Positions 1-10,521 of a stretch of DNA of 64,000 nt are shown here, in pieces. The stretch covers positions 1,748,501 through 1,812,500 of the forward strand of contig JAGTTD010000008.1 in assembly GCA_018398585.1 (NCBI GenBank), written 5' to 3'. Made by a program: the position numbers and the translations under genes. The notes below the pieces were generated by a model that searched no databases, had not been told where the DNA came from, and saw only the letters and a program-made list of their open reading frames with translations. This DNA comes from Simmondsia chinensis (Eukaryota > Streptophyta > Magnoliopsida > Caryophyllales > Simmondsiaceae). How positions within the stretch are numbered: position 1 is the first letter of the stretch; the number at the start of each line of letters is the position of its first letter.

Positions 1-44
1 ATATTTTAAATTTATGCGACCCAAAACCTAATATATTTTAAAGA

Positions 45-705
45 ATTATTTACATCAAAGATCCTCGTACTTTGTTCATTATGTCAATTCGGTTCTTATA
101 CTTTTAACTATATCAATTTAGTCTGTTAAATAATTTAAAATATGTCAATTTAGTCATTTGGTCAAGTTTCAGTTATGTTAATGACGTAATTTTGAACAAA
201 AAATTATATTAGATACAAGTAACTTATTATAAATTCATCCTTTTACTCAATTTAACTAAATTCGTGGCCGAACCATTAAAAATTTTATTGAAAACTTAAT
301 ATAAAATTTTAAGGTGTAACCTAGAAATTAGGGTTAGGGTTGATAGAATTGAGAAAGAGAGTGAGATGAGAGAGAGAAATAGAAGAAGGAGATGAGAAGT
401 TAGAGAGTTTAGATGAGAAGTATTTGGTTTGTCATTGATTGCCTCCAAAGATCACTTACATCCCTATTTATACTAAATGACACCTCTAATTACATGTAAC
501 AAAATTCATCCTTTTACTCAATTTAACTAAATTCGTGGCCGAACCATTAAAAATTTTATTAAAAACTTAACATAAAATTTTCTCTAAAGATTAATTGACA
601 TATTTTAAATTATATAGAGACTAAATTGACACAATTAAAAATATAAGAACTAAATTAATATAATGGATAAAGTAGATGTAACCTTTAGCATAAATAACCC
701 TATTT
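45..705. repeat. MULE-like MITE (family with 'gtcaatttagtcc' inverted arms), enlarged copy
   Basis: The left arm reads as a chain of gtcaatttagt motifs and the right arm carries the reverse complement (actaaattgacaca), ending in the ataaataaccc type terminus seen in copies at 11.6, 18.3, 46.8 and 54.9 kb. This copy is about 250 bp longer than the others because a segment of about 80 bp (231-308) is repeated directly at 503-580, with about 190 bp of unrelated purine-rich sequence between the two. Boundaries are approximate. Confidence 0.6.
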
Positions 706-1650
706 TAAAGTAACAATTATTAGAGTTAATATTTTTATAATTTAATAATCTTAAAAGTTATTTAAGCAAACAGCTATGCACTTTATTGACTATGTTGATA
801 TTGTATAAAGTATATTGTAAAAATACAGTTATTATATAATTTAGATTGTGTCAATTTAGTATTCAAATAAAATTTAAATTGGATAGCAATGAAATTTTTA
901 ATGGTTGGTTCATGTCAGTGTTTAAATTTGGGTCAAAGGATGAGTTTGTATTGCGTTATTTGCATCTAACATGACTGAATAGTTAGAAATTATATTATTA
1001 ACTTAATAACACTGGATCACAAAAAAAAAAAAAAAAAAACTTAATAACACACTAAATAGACAAATAAAAATTACATGACTAAATTAACATAATAAACAAA
1101 GTACACAAACTTTTCTTGGTTCCAGCCCCCGATATCTTCTGGTATTTATTGTTTGGTGGGTCAAGCGAACTAAGTATGAATTTACCAGCTCTCGTTGATT
1201 CGTGCTTTGAGAAATTTGGTACTCTATTATTGTCGAGTATCAACTTTAACGATAAAAGAGAAAATGCTCACTTTCAGAATAAAAATTGTTATTGTCCGAA
1301 TATTAAAGTGAATAATAGTGAATAATAATCATAAAATATAACAAAAATTATCCCAACAATAATAAAAAAAGTACAACTTTTAATTATTTAAAAAAAAAGA
1401 AGAGTTTTCAGCCCAAAAAAGAGATTTACTTATTGGGTCTAAAGTCATTTATAAGCCCAGGTTGTGGCCCTTTACCGTTGCCAGTTTTGGAGGCCCAAGG
1501 CCCATTATAGAGCTCTGTGAGTAAAATGCGGAAATTAAACGGTATCTAATACATATGTCTATTATTCGGCTATATATACAAAAACCTTGATCAGTATTTT
1601 ATTGGCTTATAGAAATAAAAGAAATATTAGTCACAACAACGATAACAAAA
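706..1650. other. AT-rich intergenic stretch, no gene seen
   Basis: Contains a poly-A run near 1021-1040 and short AT-rich repeats. A 69-codon open frame near 1.1-1.3 kb has no recognisable motif, and I treat it as chance. I see no gene or RNA here. Confidence 0.5.
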
Positions 1651-1660
1651 ATATAACACA

Positions 1661-1838
1661 GCCCATCATGAGGGTGACTCAACTGGTGGTGTCTCCTACC
1701 CATACGGTCATCGCCTAGGGGTTAGGAGTTCGATTCTCGTTTAGGATATACTCATAACTTACCTGCCCATAAAGGCTCGTGGGCTATTCTCATAGGCCGG
1801 AGTTGGTTGAGGCAACCTAATCCCTCGTCACGAAAAAA
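1661..1838 (+). mobile_element. tRNA-derived SINE (family of three copies in window)
   Basis: Begins gcccatcatgagggtg. It carries a tRNA-like B box (gagttcgattctcg) about 70 bp in, then a unique body ending ccctcgtcacg and an A-rich tail. Near-identical bodies occur in reverse at 4376-4551 and 54.09-54.26 kb. An imperfect duplication (aaaaatata...) flanks it at about 1647 and 1847. Confidence 0.7.
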
Positions 1839-1884
1839 TAAAAAATAAAAATATACAACCCAGTACAATCAATTTGAGAGTTTA

Positions 1885-2284
1885 ACCCCCTGTTTGGCAA
1901 CGGAGTAAAGGGGGGTAAATTTCTACCCCTATTTAGCAAAGTTGTTCGAGGGGTAGAGGGAGGTAATGGGGGATAATTTTTTACCCCCCATTACCCCTCT
2001 TTACCCTCAATTTCTTTAACCCCCAAATTGGGGGGTAAGGGTAATTTTTAAAAAAATTTGACATTTTTACTCTTATTTTAACTATAACTCTCTTTATCCT
2101 TACCCCTTTACCCAATTGCCAAACAAGGGTAACTCATTTACTCCTCTTTACCCTTACCGCTCTTAATTTGACATATCCAAATAATGGTAGAATATTACCT
2201 TACCTTCCCCTTCTTTACCCCTCTTTACCTTTACCCTCATTTATCCCTCTTTACCCTCCTTTACCCTGTTACCAAACAAAGCAT
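1885..2284. repeat. MITE with cctgtttggcaac / gttaccaaacaaag termini
   Basis: The left end (ccctgtttggcaacggag) and right end (accctgttaccaaacaaag) are inverted repeats of each other. The interior is made of short gggtaaa/tttaccc motifs in both orientations, giving a fold-back. No coding capacity. I cannot assign the superfamily with certainty. Confidence 0.55.
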
Positions 2285-2544
2285 AAAGTAACAATTTTAG
2301 CAAAATATGGAATATGCATATTTAGTTCAGTTGTAGGTATTAATTATTTTCATTTATATTTTAAATTAGAAAAATAAGAATATGTGTTACAATATGTATA
2401 TTATACAAATAACGTCAAGAAAGTCCGTATTTTATTGTATTATTAGCAACAATATGTAAACGTTCTTTTTAAATTGGAAAGTAAAACTACGTGTCCGAAA
2501 TATATGTATTATAACAAATTTTACTAACATCATTATAAATTTAA

Positions 2545-4093
2545 GGGCAAAATATAGTTAGACCCCCTGAACTTTGCAATTAATCATAATACATCCCTGG
2601 ACTTTCAATTTTACAAAATAGCCCCCTGAACTTTGCAATTAAATACAATACACCCTCTCCACTTTTAATTTCATAAAATAGCCCCCCGAACTTTATAATT
2701 AAACACAACACAGCTCCTGTACTTTTAGTTTCACAAAATAGCCCATGAACTTTGTTATTATACACAATTCAACCCTCCCGAACTTTGTTAATAAATATAA
2801 CTCACCCATTTGACATTAATAAATTTAAAATTAAAAAAATATATGTAATTTAAAATTTTAAAACAAATTATGAAAAAAATTTGAAAAGAATATAATAATA
2901 TTTCTTAACTTTAATTAAAATTAGAACAATAAATTTAAAATTAAAAAATCTATCAAATTAAAAATCATAAATTTTATAGTTTTATACACATTATAGAAAT
3001 TTATGTTTTAAAACAAAAGATAAGAGCTTTATATTTCTAGGTAAAAGACCAGAGGATTTTCCGATATTAAATAAAAATTTTTATTTTAACTAATTATAGC
3101 AAGAACATTATAAATTTAAAAGGTAATAAAATATTTTTTTAATTTTTATAAAATACTATAAGATAAAATATAATAATTTTTTTAAAAATAAATTCTAAAA
3201 TTAGATTAAAAATTTAAAACTAAAAAATATATGAAATTAAGATTTTGAAAATAAATACTAAAAAAAAATTTAAAAAACATTAAAAAATAAAATTTAAAAA
3301 CAGTATTATATTTTTTTAAAGTTTTTTTACAAAAAAATAGCTTTCCATAATTTGTTTCAAATTTTTTAATTTCATGTTTTTTTTAATTTGAAATTTATTA
3401 ATGTGTAAGGGGTGTATTATGTTTAAGAAAAAAAGTTTGGGGTGTGAGTTTTTTGTAATAATAAAGTTCAGAGCGCTATTTTAAGAAAAAACAATCTTCG
3501 TGCCCCTGCTTCTCTGTCTGATTATGCCTCCGGTTGCCCCCTACCATTGATTGCTTTTTCTACATCCGCGGCCCTGCGGTGCTCTTCCCTACTAAAGATC
3601 CAGTTAAAAGGGACTGGATCGGGTTGATGTCTCCGCTTGGGTTTGATTGGTACCTTTTATTTTTCCTTGTCTTGAGATTGTTTGCACTTTCGTGTGTTCT
3701 TTGGGTTTTGTTGGGTTTTTGGGTGTGTTGTTGGTGTTTTGGAGGTGTTTGTGGGTGTTTCTGACGTGTGTTTGGGTTGTTTGGTTGTCTTGTTGGGTTT
3801 TGGTGTGTTGGGATCGTTTGATGCTTTGAATCTCTTGACATGATTGTAATTTGTACCTTTCTACCTTTTGAATAAAATCCCATGATGGGTCATTTATCAA
3901 AAAAAAAAAAAAAAAAAGTGGAGGGGGTTTGTTGTGTAATAGCAAAGTTCAAGGGGCTATTTTTTAAAATTAAAAGTGTAGGGAATGTGTTATATTTAGT
4001 TGCAAAGTTCAGGGGCCTATTTTGTAAAATTAAAAGTGCAAGGGGTATGTTGTGATTAATTATATAGTTCGGGAGTTCTAGCTATATTTTAAT
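2545..4093. repeat. Fold-back element with subterminal tandem repeats in both arms
   Basis: The left arm (2548-2810) is about four tandem units of roughly 62 bp, each with gaactttg...ttttacaaaatagcccc. The right arm (about 3410-4085) carries the same unit in reverse complement (aaagttcaggggcctatttt). The core is extremely AT-rich. The right arm is split by a LINE 3' end at 3490-3918. Outer ends are gcaaaatatagtta and its inverse near 4080. No coding capacity. Confidence 0.6.
3490..3918 (+). mobile_element. L1-type LINE 3' end (truncated, poly-A tail)
   Basis: A G/T-rich 3' UTR-like segment ends ...tttgaataaaatccc...gggtcatttatc followed by an A18 tail. This is the usual look of plant L1 3' ends, with a polyadenylation signal just before the tail. 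It interrupts the repeat unit of the surrounding fold-back element: the unit resumes directly after the A-run. Small open frames on either strand are by-products. Confidence 0.55.
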
Positions 4094-4375
4094 ACGAGAG
4101 CTTCAGTTGATAGTGATTAGCTCTCTCACTAACAAAGAGTTTATGCGCTTTCTGCCATCTAAGTTAAATAAAATAATAGAAAAGAATTATAAAATAAATC
4201 AAATAAAAATAATATAATTTCAGCATAATGTATGAAATAGACTGCTATCATAATAGCTGTAGTCTTATCAAAGTTTTTGTTGGGTTTATTGATGTAGAAA
4301 ATGGACGGTTTTGTCTCATAAAAAATGAACACCTCCCTCTTCATTCTTCTTTGTAAAATTCTTTGCCAAATATTC

Positions 4376-4551
4376 TTTTTTGGTAACGAGAAATCCGGGT
4401 TGCCCCGGTAAATCTCGACCCATGAGGAGGCCACAATCTCTATGAGCAGGTAAATCACGGATATGTCCTTGGAGAGAATTGAACTTCTGACCCCTGGGCG
4501 ATGACTGCATGGACAAGAGACGCCACCAGCTAAGACGCCCCTATGATGGGC
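4376..4551 (-). mobile_element. tRNA-derived SINE, complete, with perfect target duplication
   Basis: Reverse-strand copy of the element at 1661. Read on the minus strand it starts at cccatcataggggcgtc, has the B-box-like gaagttcaattctc, and ends at ttaccaaaaaa. A perfect 15-bp direct repeat (ctttgccaaatattc) flanks it at 4361-4375 and 4552-4566, which defines both ends. Confidence 0.8.
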
Positions 4552-4566
4552 CTTTGCCAAATATTC

Positions 4567-5369
4567 ACTAAACTAAGTTTGTCCTTGACTAGTTCGACCA
4601 TATATATCGGAGTGTATTTGATGTCTTTTTTTTTTTTTTTTAAAGTTTTTGATAAATTGAAAATAAAGGATGATGCAATTTTTTCTCTTTTTTTTTATTT
4701 CCTGTTTTTAATATTCTCTCGAACTAAAAAAAAATAAAAAATTTGTTTCGAAAAATCCAATTTTTAGTTTCTATAAACTAAAAATTTCATATAGAAAATA
4801 TCAAACAAAATCTTAAAAGTTTCCGTATATGTAGAAATAAGGGTGCAAGTTTACTTATTAATGTTCATGTTTATTATATTTGAGTCATAAAATTTAATTT
4901 TTGAAAAATTAAATATTATATCGTGAAAATAAATTTTCAACTTTTATTGCCGAAAAAATAGAAGGCAAAAATAAAATAAAAAAAATACTTTCCAATGTAT
5001 AATTTTGAGTTTTTTTTAAAAAAAATCAAAAATTATAAATAGAAAATTAAACCAAATATGCCCTAAAACAAGGAAATTGGTGGAATATTGAAATTAAAAT
5101 GTTAAAAATGAAAACTTCAACATTCTAAATTCATAATTAAATGGTCTTATTACTTGACTCTCAAAAAATAATAAATTAAATTAATTAAACAATGAGAAAA
5201 TAATGAACCCCATGCCTTTTTGTAAATTAATAATAAGTGAAATTAATAAATAGCGCAATAATATCCATTAATAATTAACCAGCCCAAAAATAAAGTTACA
5301 TAAAAAAAACAAAATAAAATTAGCAAACAAAACATATATAAAAATACACTAGTTTCATCTATAATAACT
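4567..5369. other. AT-rich intergenic stretch 3' of the HLH gene, no gene seen
   Basis: Long A/T runs and no open frame with recognisable content. The last 100 bases before 5370 are the probable 3' flank of the HLH gene on the minus strand. Confidence 0.5.
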
Positions 5370-5480
5370 GACATTATAGACGTGTAGAAGACGTTGTGGT
5401 GTAAATCTCCGAGAGGTTTTGCAGTACGGACCTGTATCCTCAAGTACAAACTGTGGTCAAACAGTTTAAAGATCCGAATT
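5370..5480 (-). pseudogene. Decayed tandem copy of the 3' end of the HLH gene
   Basis: This stretch repeats 5494-5608 at an offset of 123 bp. It covers the codons for the second helix and C terminus of the adjacent HLH protein. A 2-bp deletion relative to the intact copy (cagtacgga versus cagtacacgaa on the plus strand) and several substitutions break the frame upstream, although the final stretch equivalent to LSEIYTTTSSTRL can still be read. It lies just downstream of the functional stop, so transcripts of the gene may run through it. Confidence 0.8.
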
Positions 5481-5496
5481 CGTTAATCCCTAGACA

Positions 5497-5748
5497 TTAT
5501 AGACGCGTAGAAGACGTTGTGGTGTAAATCTCCGAGAGATTTTGCAGTACACGAACCTGTAGCCTCAAGTACAAAATGTACTCAACCGTTTGCAGAAACA
5601 ATCGGTCCGAATTCCTCCCATCCCCACCCGGGATCAACCTCTGGAGCTTCCTAACCTTTCGTAACACAGCCATTTTGTCTGCCCGTTTCTTGTTCTTCCT
5701 CAATTTTTTCGACGACATTACTCTATACCCGCCTCTCGAAACCGACAT
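5497..5748 (-). CDS. Atypical (non-DNA-binding) HLH protein, UPB1/PAR/IBH1-like
   Basis: An intact 83-residue single-exon frame. Residues 12-26 are lysine/arginine-rich but lack the His-Glu-Arg pattern of a DNA-binding basic region. Helix 1 (about 26-40) reads KMAVLRKVRKLQRLI, a PGGDGRNSD loop follows, and helix 2 (about 50-72) has the LFLQTVEYILYLRLQVRVLQ pattern. The LF-QT--YIL-L---V-V-Q signature is that of UPBEAT1 and, less closely, PAR1/IBH1, small proteins that act in the nucleus by pairing with bHLH partners. In Arabidopsis, UPB1 represses peroxidase genes at the root transition zone; I infer only a similar mode of action. The length is near that of UPB1 (about 100). An upstream Met is not available, while a second Met (residue 11) could also start. 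Its 3' end is duplicated downstream as a broken copy. Confidence 0.8.
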   Translation of the reverse strand: MSVSRGGYRVMSSKKLRKNKKRADKMAVLRKVRKLQRLIPGGDGRNSDRLFLQTVEYILYLRLQVRVLQNLSEIYTTTSSTRL

Positions 5749-5879
5749 TTTAAAATACCCTTTTGTTTTTTAACCTATAGTTTTAATATTGCATGCTCAA
5801 AAGCATATAATAAGATCAAAAAATGAGATGGGTGTTAGAGAATTGTGTGTAAAGTGGGAAGCCAAAGAGTATGTGAGAC

Positions 5880-5888
5880 TTATAAATG
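5880..5888 (-). promoter_or_regulatory. Possible TATA element of the HLH gene
   Basis: On the minus strand the sequence reads catttataag, about 135 bp upstream of the ATG, in an otherwise plausible leader. It is a weak match to TATAAA and no other element was confirmed. Confidence 0.25.
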
Positions 5889-5959
5889 ATATGGGGGAGG
5901 GAGAGGGTACATGTGTTGATCCTACCATGTGATGTGAGTCTACCCAAGTGGTGATGGGT

Positions 5960-6512
5960 CTTTTCGAGTTATTTATATTTTAGTATCCTAATATTTTTAG
6001 AAATAATTAAAATAACTTTAAACTTTTTGAATTATTAAAAATGTCCCTTAGTTTTTGTCATATAAATAAAAAGGCTCCTAAGTGTTTGCCACATTAATAA
6101 AAAGTTCCATCTTCGCTTGATAGTGTCATTTTTAGTCGACAAAGCTGGCGTAATAGCTATGATTTTATTAATGCTACAGTAAAATGATAAGAGTACTCTA
6201 TAATAACCATATTTTGAAACAAATTAAGCAAAAATAAATAGTTTTTACATTATATAACATGTCAAATTTCGTGCTTATAAAGTAAGAATAAAGGTGTTGA
6301 AGGGTACTTTCAGTCATTTTTTTGTAGCTTTAATAAAAAGCAATTGTCACCCCAGCTCCGTCAATAAAAAATGACGTCATCACCTTTGTGAGGAGTTTTT
6401 TTATTAATACAATAAAAATATAGGAGCCTTTTTAATAATTCAAAAAGATCAAAGTCCTTTTTTTATTATTTTCAAAACTGTCGGGTATTAAAATGTAAAT
6501 TACCCTTGATTT
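5960..6512. repeat. MULE-like MITE ('gttatttatattttagtaccc' family), copy 1
   Basis: The ends are inverted repeats (gagttatttatattttagta and taaaatgtaaattaccc). Internal blocks are tttttgaattattaaaaa and attaataaaaag in both orientations. The same element recurs at 21.79-22.34 and 34.97-36.05 kb. Non-coding. Confidence 0.6.
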
Positions 6513-6579
6513 TAATTGTAATTTTATAAGAAATTTGTAGCTCAAAATATAATTTATGGTATTGTTTGTCATATGATAT

Positions 6580-6862
6580 TGTTAAGAGTATAAAACTATT
6601 CCTTAACTCTTATCTACCAGCTTAAATTTTTGGGAAAGATAATTACTGGATATGGTAACAGAGCCTTATTGACCAAGAGGTCATGAGTTCAAATCTCAAT
6701 GGCTCTTACTTTCAATATTAAAATAATTTAAACACAGGGTATGAGGTAGCACGCTTCAAGCCCAAACAAGGCATTTGCTTAAGGGGGCATGTTAGAGTAT
6801 ATAATCATTACTGGGCCTTCACCCATCTGCTTAAACTGTTGGAATAGATAGTTACTTGACAA
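6580..6862 (+). mobile_element. TRIM-type element with 73-bp terminal repeats
   Basis: Two similar 73-bp direct repeats (6580-6652 and 6790-6862; gttagagtata...ggaatagata type) bound a 137-bp interior. Right after the first repeat is tggtaacagagcc, a near match to the TGGTATCAGAG primer-binding site for initiator tRNA-Met. Just before the second repeat is a purine tract (aagggggca). This is the layout of a terminal-repeat retrotransposon in miniature. Related copies: 10.52-10.81, 14.60-14.87, 15.70-15.93 and 26.99-27.12 kb. Confidence 0.65.
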
Positions 6863-7410
6863 ATATGGTAATACAATTTGAATATCGTCATATAAGACAA
6901 GGGTTGATCTCTAGATTTTACTGGTTGAAAGCTAGTTTAATTTGTGAATCTCTTTTTAATATACAAGGGTTAGTCTCGAGATTTTATAGGTTCAAATTAA
7001 AAATGGAAATTACCTAATCAAATTTTACATTTTTTTTTTATTGGAAAACTGTTAATAATTTTCAAGTCCTAAATATATATTTTAAATGAAAAATAAAAAA
7101 GAAAAACCGACAATAAAAATAAAAACTATTTTCCATTACCAATAAATGCCTTGTTTATTTTGTTGGTTTGTCTGTGATGCGTCAAAAGGGCACATAAGAT
7201 ACATTTTTTAACATTTTATTGCACTTTTATAAATTGCATACAATATTATCTGGTCAAAATGCATCATATTATGTTACATACGAATTGAGGTTTCATCCTA
7301 AAACTAATTGGTAATGAGTGAAGTAGCTCCTTAGGTATATTAATTGGTGTAACTTATCCCTTCCCATAGATGTGAGATTCAATTTTTCGGCTCAATATTT
7401 TTTTACTGTA

Positions 7411-7666
7411 CAATAACAACAACAACAATAATAGACCCAGTGCTTTAAGGACTCCCGCCTAAGTGGGGTCGGGGAAGGGGTGGATGTACGTAGCCCTACC
7501 CTGTAACCCTGCCGAGAGATTGTTTTCGAGGACCCCCAGCGTTATAGGGTTGGCAACACGAGGACTTCCCAGGAGGTCACTCATCCTTGTAATACTCTCG
7601 TCCAAGCACGCTTAACTTCGAAGTTCTAATAAGATTCGGTGCATTAGTGCCTGATAAATAAACCCT
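7411..7666 (-). mobile_element. 5S rRNA-headed SINE, subfamily A
   Basis: On the minus strand it starts gggtttatttatcaggcac, continues as a 5S-rRNA-like block (gaagttaagcgtgcttgg-type core, mutated here), then ccctataacgctgggggtcctcg, the LINE-derived block with gtaaggctacgtacatcc-like core, and ends gcactgggtctattattg with (TTG)n. An imperfect duplication (attttttactgta versus attttatgactgta) lies at 7397-7410 and 7667-7680. Confidence 0.8.
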
Positions 7667-7757
7667 ATTTTATGACTGTATCATAGTAATTATGGAAATA
7701 CAAGTTTCAATAATGACGAGTTATTTGTTAAGAAAAATGTTGGGTAACATGTAGAGC

Positions 7758-8596
7758 TTAGGCCCCGTTTGTTTCAATGGAATTACTTTTCCCACAGAAA
7801 ATATTTTCCTTTGGAAAAGGTTTTCCATAGAAAATACAATTCCCCTTTAAGTTTTCCGTTGTTTGTTTCAACGGAAAATATGGTCTCATCTTACGATATT
7901 TATTGTTTGTTTTAAAGAAAAATATCTTTTATTAATCATCCTATACCTAGTCATAGGACAACTTAAGTAGCGATATAATATATTTAAAATTCTCTAGGCT
8001 ACGTGTGCTTGTGAAAAAGTTATCTTTTAATAAAGAAATAGAGAAATCATTACTAAGGTACCTGAGGTTTGGCCATTTGTCACATATCCTGATATTTCAA
8101 TATATACAATGAAGTACCTTAAATTTGAATATTTTATTATTCAGGTATGAATAGTTTTCGATTGCTTAGTTTGATGTAAACGTTATTTCCTAATTATAGT
8201 ATTCATCATAGCATTAATAAATAAAGATTTTTAAAATATAGAAGAATATCATTCAGGAATGAAAATCAAATTGAACTACATAATTCACTCAAGGATTTGA
8301 AACTGACTAATCATTCTTCTTATAATTCTTGCCTGACATTTTTACCTCTAGAATCTAAGATCTCGTCTAGTTTATTTTGGTCCGATTTATATTCGAACTA
8401 ACATATACCTTCGAAATTTTTTGTATTGATTGGAATAATGACTTCCCTTCTTTCAAAAGGAATGTCATTTTCCCTCATTTGAGGGAAAAGTTTTTCCCTT
8501 GGAAAATCTTTTCCGTCACAAAATTTACGCCAAACAACAGAAGAGGGGAAAACCAATTTCGGGAATGTGTTTTTCTCTCGAAACAAATGGAGCCAA
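7758..8596. repeat. MITE-like element with ggccccgtttgttt termini
   Basis: The left end ggccccgtttgtttcaatgg and right end cgaaacaaatggagcc are inverted. Near both ends are ggaaaa/ttttcc-rich arms. Related termini are seen at 48.9, 56.4, 60.5-60.9 and 61.2 kb. A segment inside (8045-8135) belongs to another AT-rich repeat (gtaccttaaatt type). Confidence 0.45.
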
Positions 8597-8599
8597 TCT

Positions 8600-8950
8600 T
8601 ATTTAGGCCGGGTTTATAAGTACGGGATTGAACCAATCTTATTTAGGTCCATGACAATCTATACTTTTAGTGTGATGGCTCTATATATACACAGAGATTG
8701 TGTATATATGTTACCATTAGGGTTTGGGTTAAATTTGAGAGAATGATTGAGGTTAAGACGTCTTATGTAAACTTCAATTAATCTAATGAAATTATTGTGC
8801 TCCCCTTCCTGGATGGTGGCTTCGACTGAACCATGTAAATTTCAGTGTTCTCCGTAATCCGCCTTTGTTTATGATTGTTATTTCGATTTAAGGTTCGGTA
8901 TTTTGTTAGTGATTATAACAAGTGGCATCAGAGGCCCTACAATAATAAAT
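8600..8950 (+). mobile_element. Copia-type LTR fragment ending in a tRNA-Met primer-binding site
   Basis: Shares order and wording with the sequence at 24.81-25.11 kb (reverse): cttatttaggcc, gctctatatatacac, taatctaatgaaattattgtgctccc, tgattgttatttcgattta. It then runs into aacaagtggcatcagaggcc, which matches TGGTATCAGAG with one change. No internal coding region follows, so this looks like a remnant. Confidence 0.55.
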
Positions 8951-9925
8951 GTATAATTAATATATCTTATCATGTATCTTTTGGGCATCCTGGTTATTAA
9001 AATCTTGATTCGAATCTTAAAATCTTACAATTCTACGATTCCATAATTGTTGACCAATCCGAATCTTAAGTAGAATCTTAACTTTGTAAAATCTTACGAT
9101 TCATTGATATTACATGAAATTAATAGATAGAATTGCTATACGATTTTAAGATTCTACTGATCCAACCTCGATTCTACAAACGCATACAAATAAAAGGTTA
9201 AAATATAAAAAAAATAAGCATATATTATAAATAAACTTACATTATTAATTTGAAGTAAAAGAAAGTTAATTAAGCGCCCTTAATATAAAGTTCAATTTAA
9301 AAGATCGCGTTCTATGATAATATTTTTATCATATTTGATTATATTTGTTATATACATACTCATGTAAGTAAAAGTCTTCTTAAAAAATTTTGAACTATAT
9401 AACTAATATTAATAGTAAAAAAAATATAATATATATTTACAATAATCTTAAAATTCTCTATTCGATTTTAAGATTTTAATTCTAAAAGTCTTTACTAATT
9501 TTAAGTGGAATCTTGATTCTAACAGCCTTATTTGTACTATGGTTGAGGGAAGAAGGGGTGGGGGCCAATGGAGGGCAGAAAGGGGAGGGGCGCACGTGTA
9601 TGACAGCTTTCTCACACGCTTACGAGAGCCACGAATTTGTATGTGTTAGTTGGGATCACTTATATCTTCCCCCCCTCCTCGCTATCCCCGAATCCCGACA
9701 ACTTTGCCTTCCACACGTGTACCCAACTCGGTCCGAGTTTAAAGTCCTCGGGTCGAAAAACTTCACATGTGAATATAGTTCATCTTATGTTAGAATCGTA
9801 GATGATACAAACTTAAATATAATCTAGCTTATATCAATGGAATCACAGCTAATAGCATATTTATTTGATAGATTTACCTCCAAAATGGAGGATTACAAGA
9901 GAAAGCGGGAGAAATCAAGAGAAAC
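8951..9925. other. Intergenic stretch with degenerate cttaaaatcttac repeats, no gene seen
   Basis: 9000-9500 is full of short imperfect repeats of (aa)tcttaaaatctt/gattttaagatt. A 104-codon frame at 9513-9827 has no recognisable domain and odd composition, and I do not call it a gene. Confidence 0.45.
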
Positions 9926-9939
9926 ATAAGAGGGAGAGA

Positions 9940-10188
9940 AAAAAAAGGGAACATACCCAGTGCCTCAAGGGCTCCCGCCTACGCAGGGTCTAGGGGGGCG
10001 GATGTACGCAGCCTTCTCCCTTCAGGGTGTTAACCTGAAGAGAGGCTGTTTCCCAGTGCCCCCAACCTGAAGGTGAGGACTTCCCAAGAGGTAGCCCATC
10101 CTGGTACTACTTTCGCCCAAGCACGCTTAACTTCGGAGTTCTCATGGGATCCGTTGATGACGTATTGGTGCCCTTATTAGGGTTGAAT
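9940..10188 (-). mobile_element. 5S rRNA-headed SINE, subfamily B, perfect target duplication
   Basis: The minus strand begins agggcaccaatacgtcatc, then the 5S block with gaagttaagcgtgcttgg, then cctcaccttcaggttggggg, the LINE-derived block, and a tail gggtatgttcccttttttt. Perfect 14-bp duplications (ataagagggagaga) lie at 9926-9939 and 10189-10202. The sequence around it (9833-10420) may be an old LTR but I could not confirm this. Confidence 0.9.
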
Positions 10189-10521
10189 ATAAGAGGGAGA
10201 GAGAGGCTTGAGTATAATACTCACAATATATTAATGGCATATTCAACTACTGGCGGGGTAAGCCCTTATTTATATTAGTGAGGGTAGTTGCATTAGGGTT
10301 GAGATGGCTAGGGGAGCCTCTCGGGTATGCGGGTATAGCCCCAGAATGGCGGGTAGGACTGGGGTTGGCGAGTAGGAGATACTCAGTCTGTATCAGTAGA
10401 GAAATCAATTTCATTGGAATTTATATATAGGCTTTATATATGTTAACTCTGCACATTGGGTCTAATGCTGGTGAAATTTTACATTGTGAGCTTGCATTTG
10501 GCTCTGTCAAGGAACAAACTT

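Noticed and set aside
9513..9827. 104-codon frame in the 9.5-9.8 kb region
   Set aside because: No recognisable domain, no promoter or splice context and no relation to neighbours; it ends in AT-rich repeat sequence.
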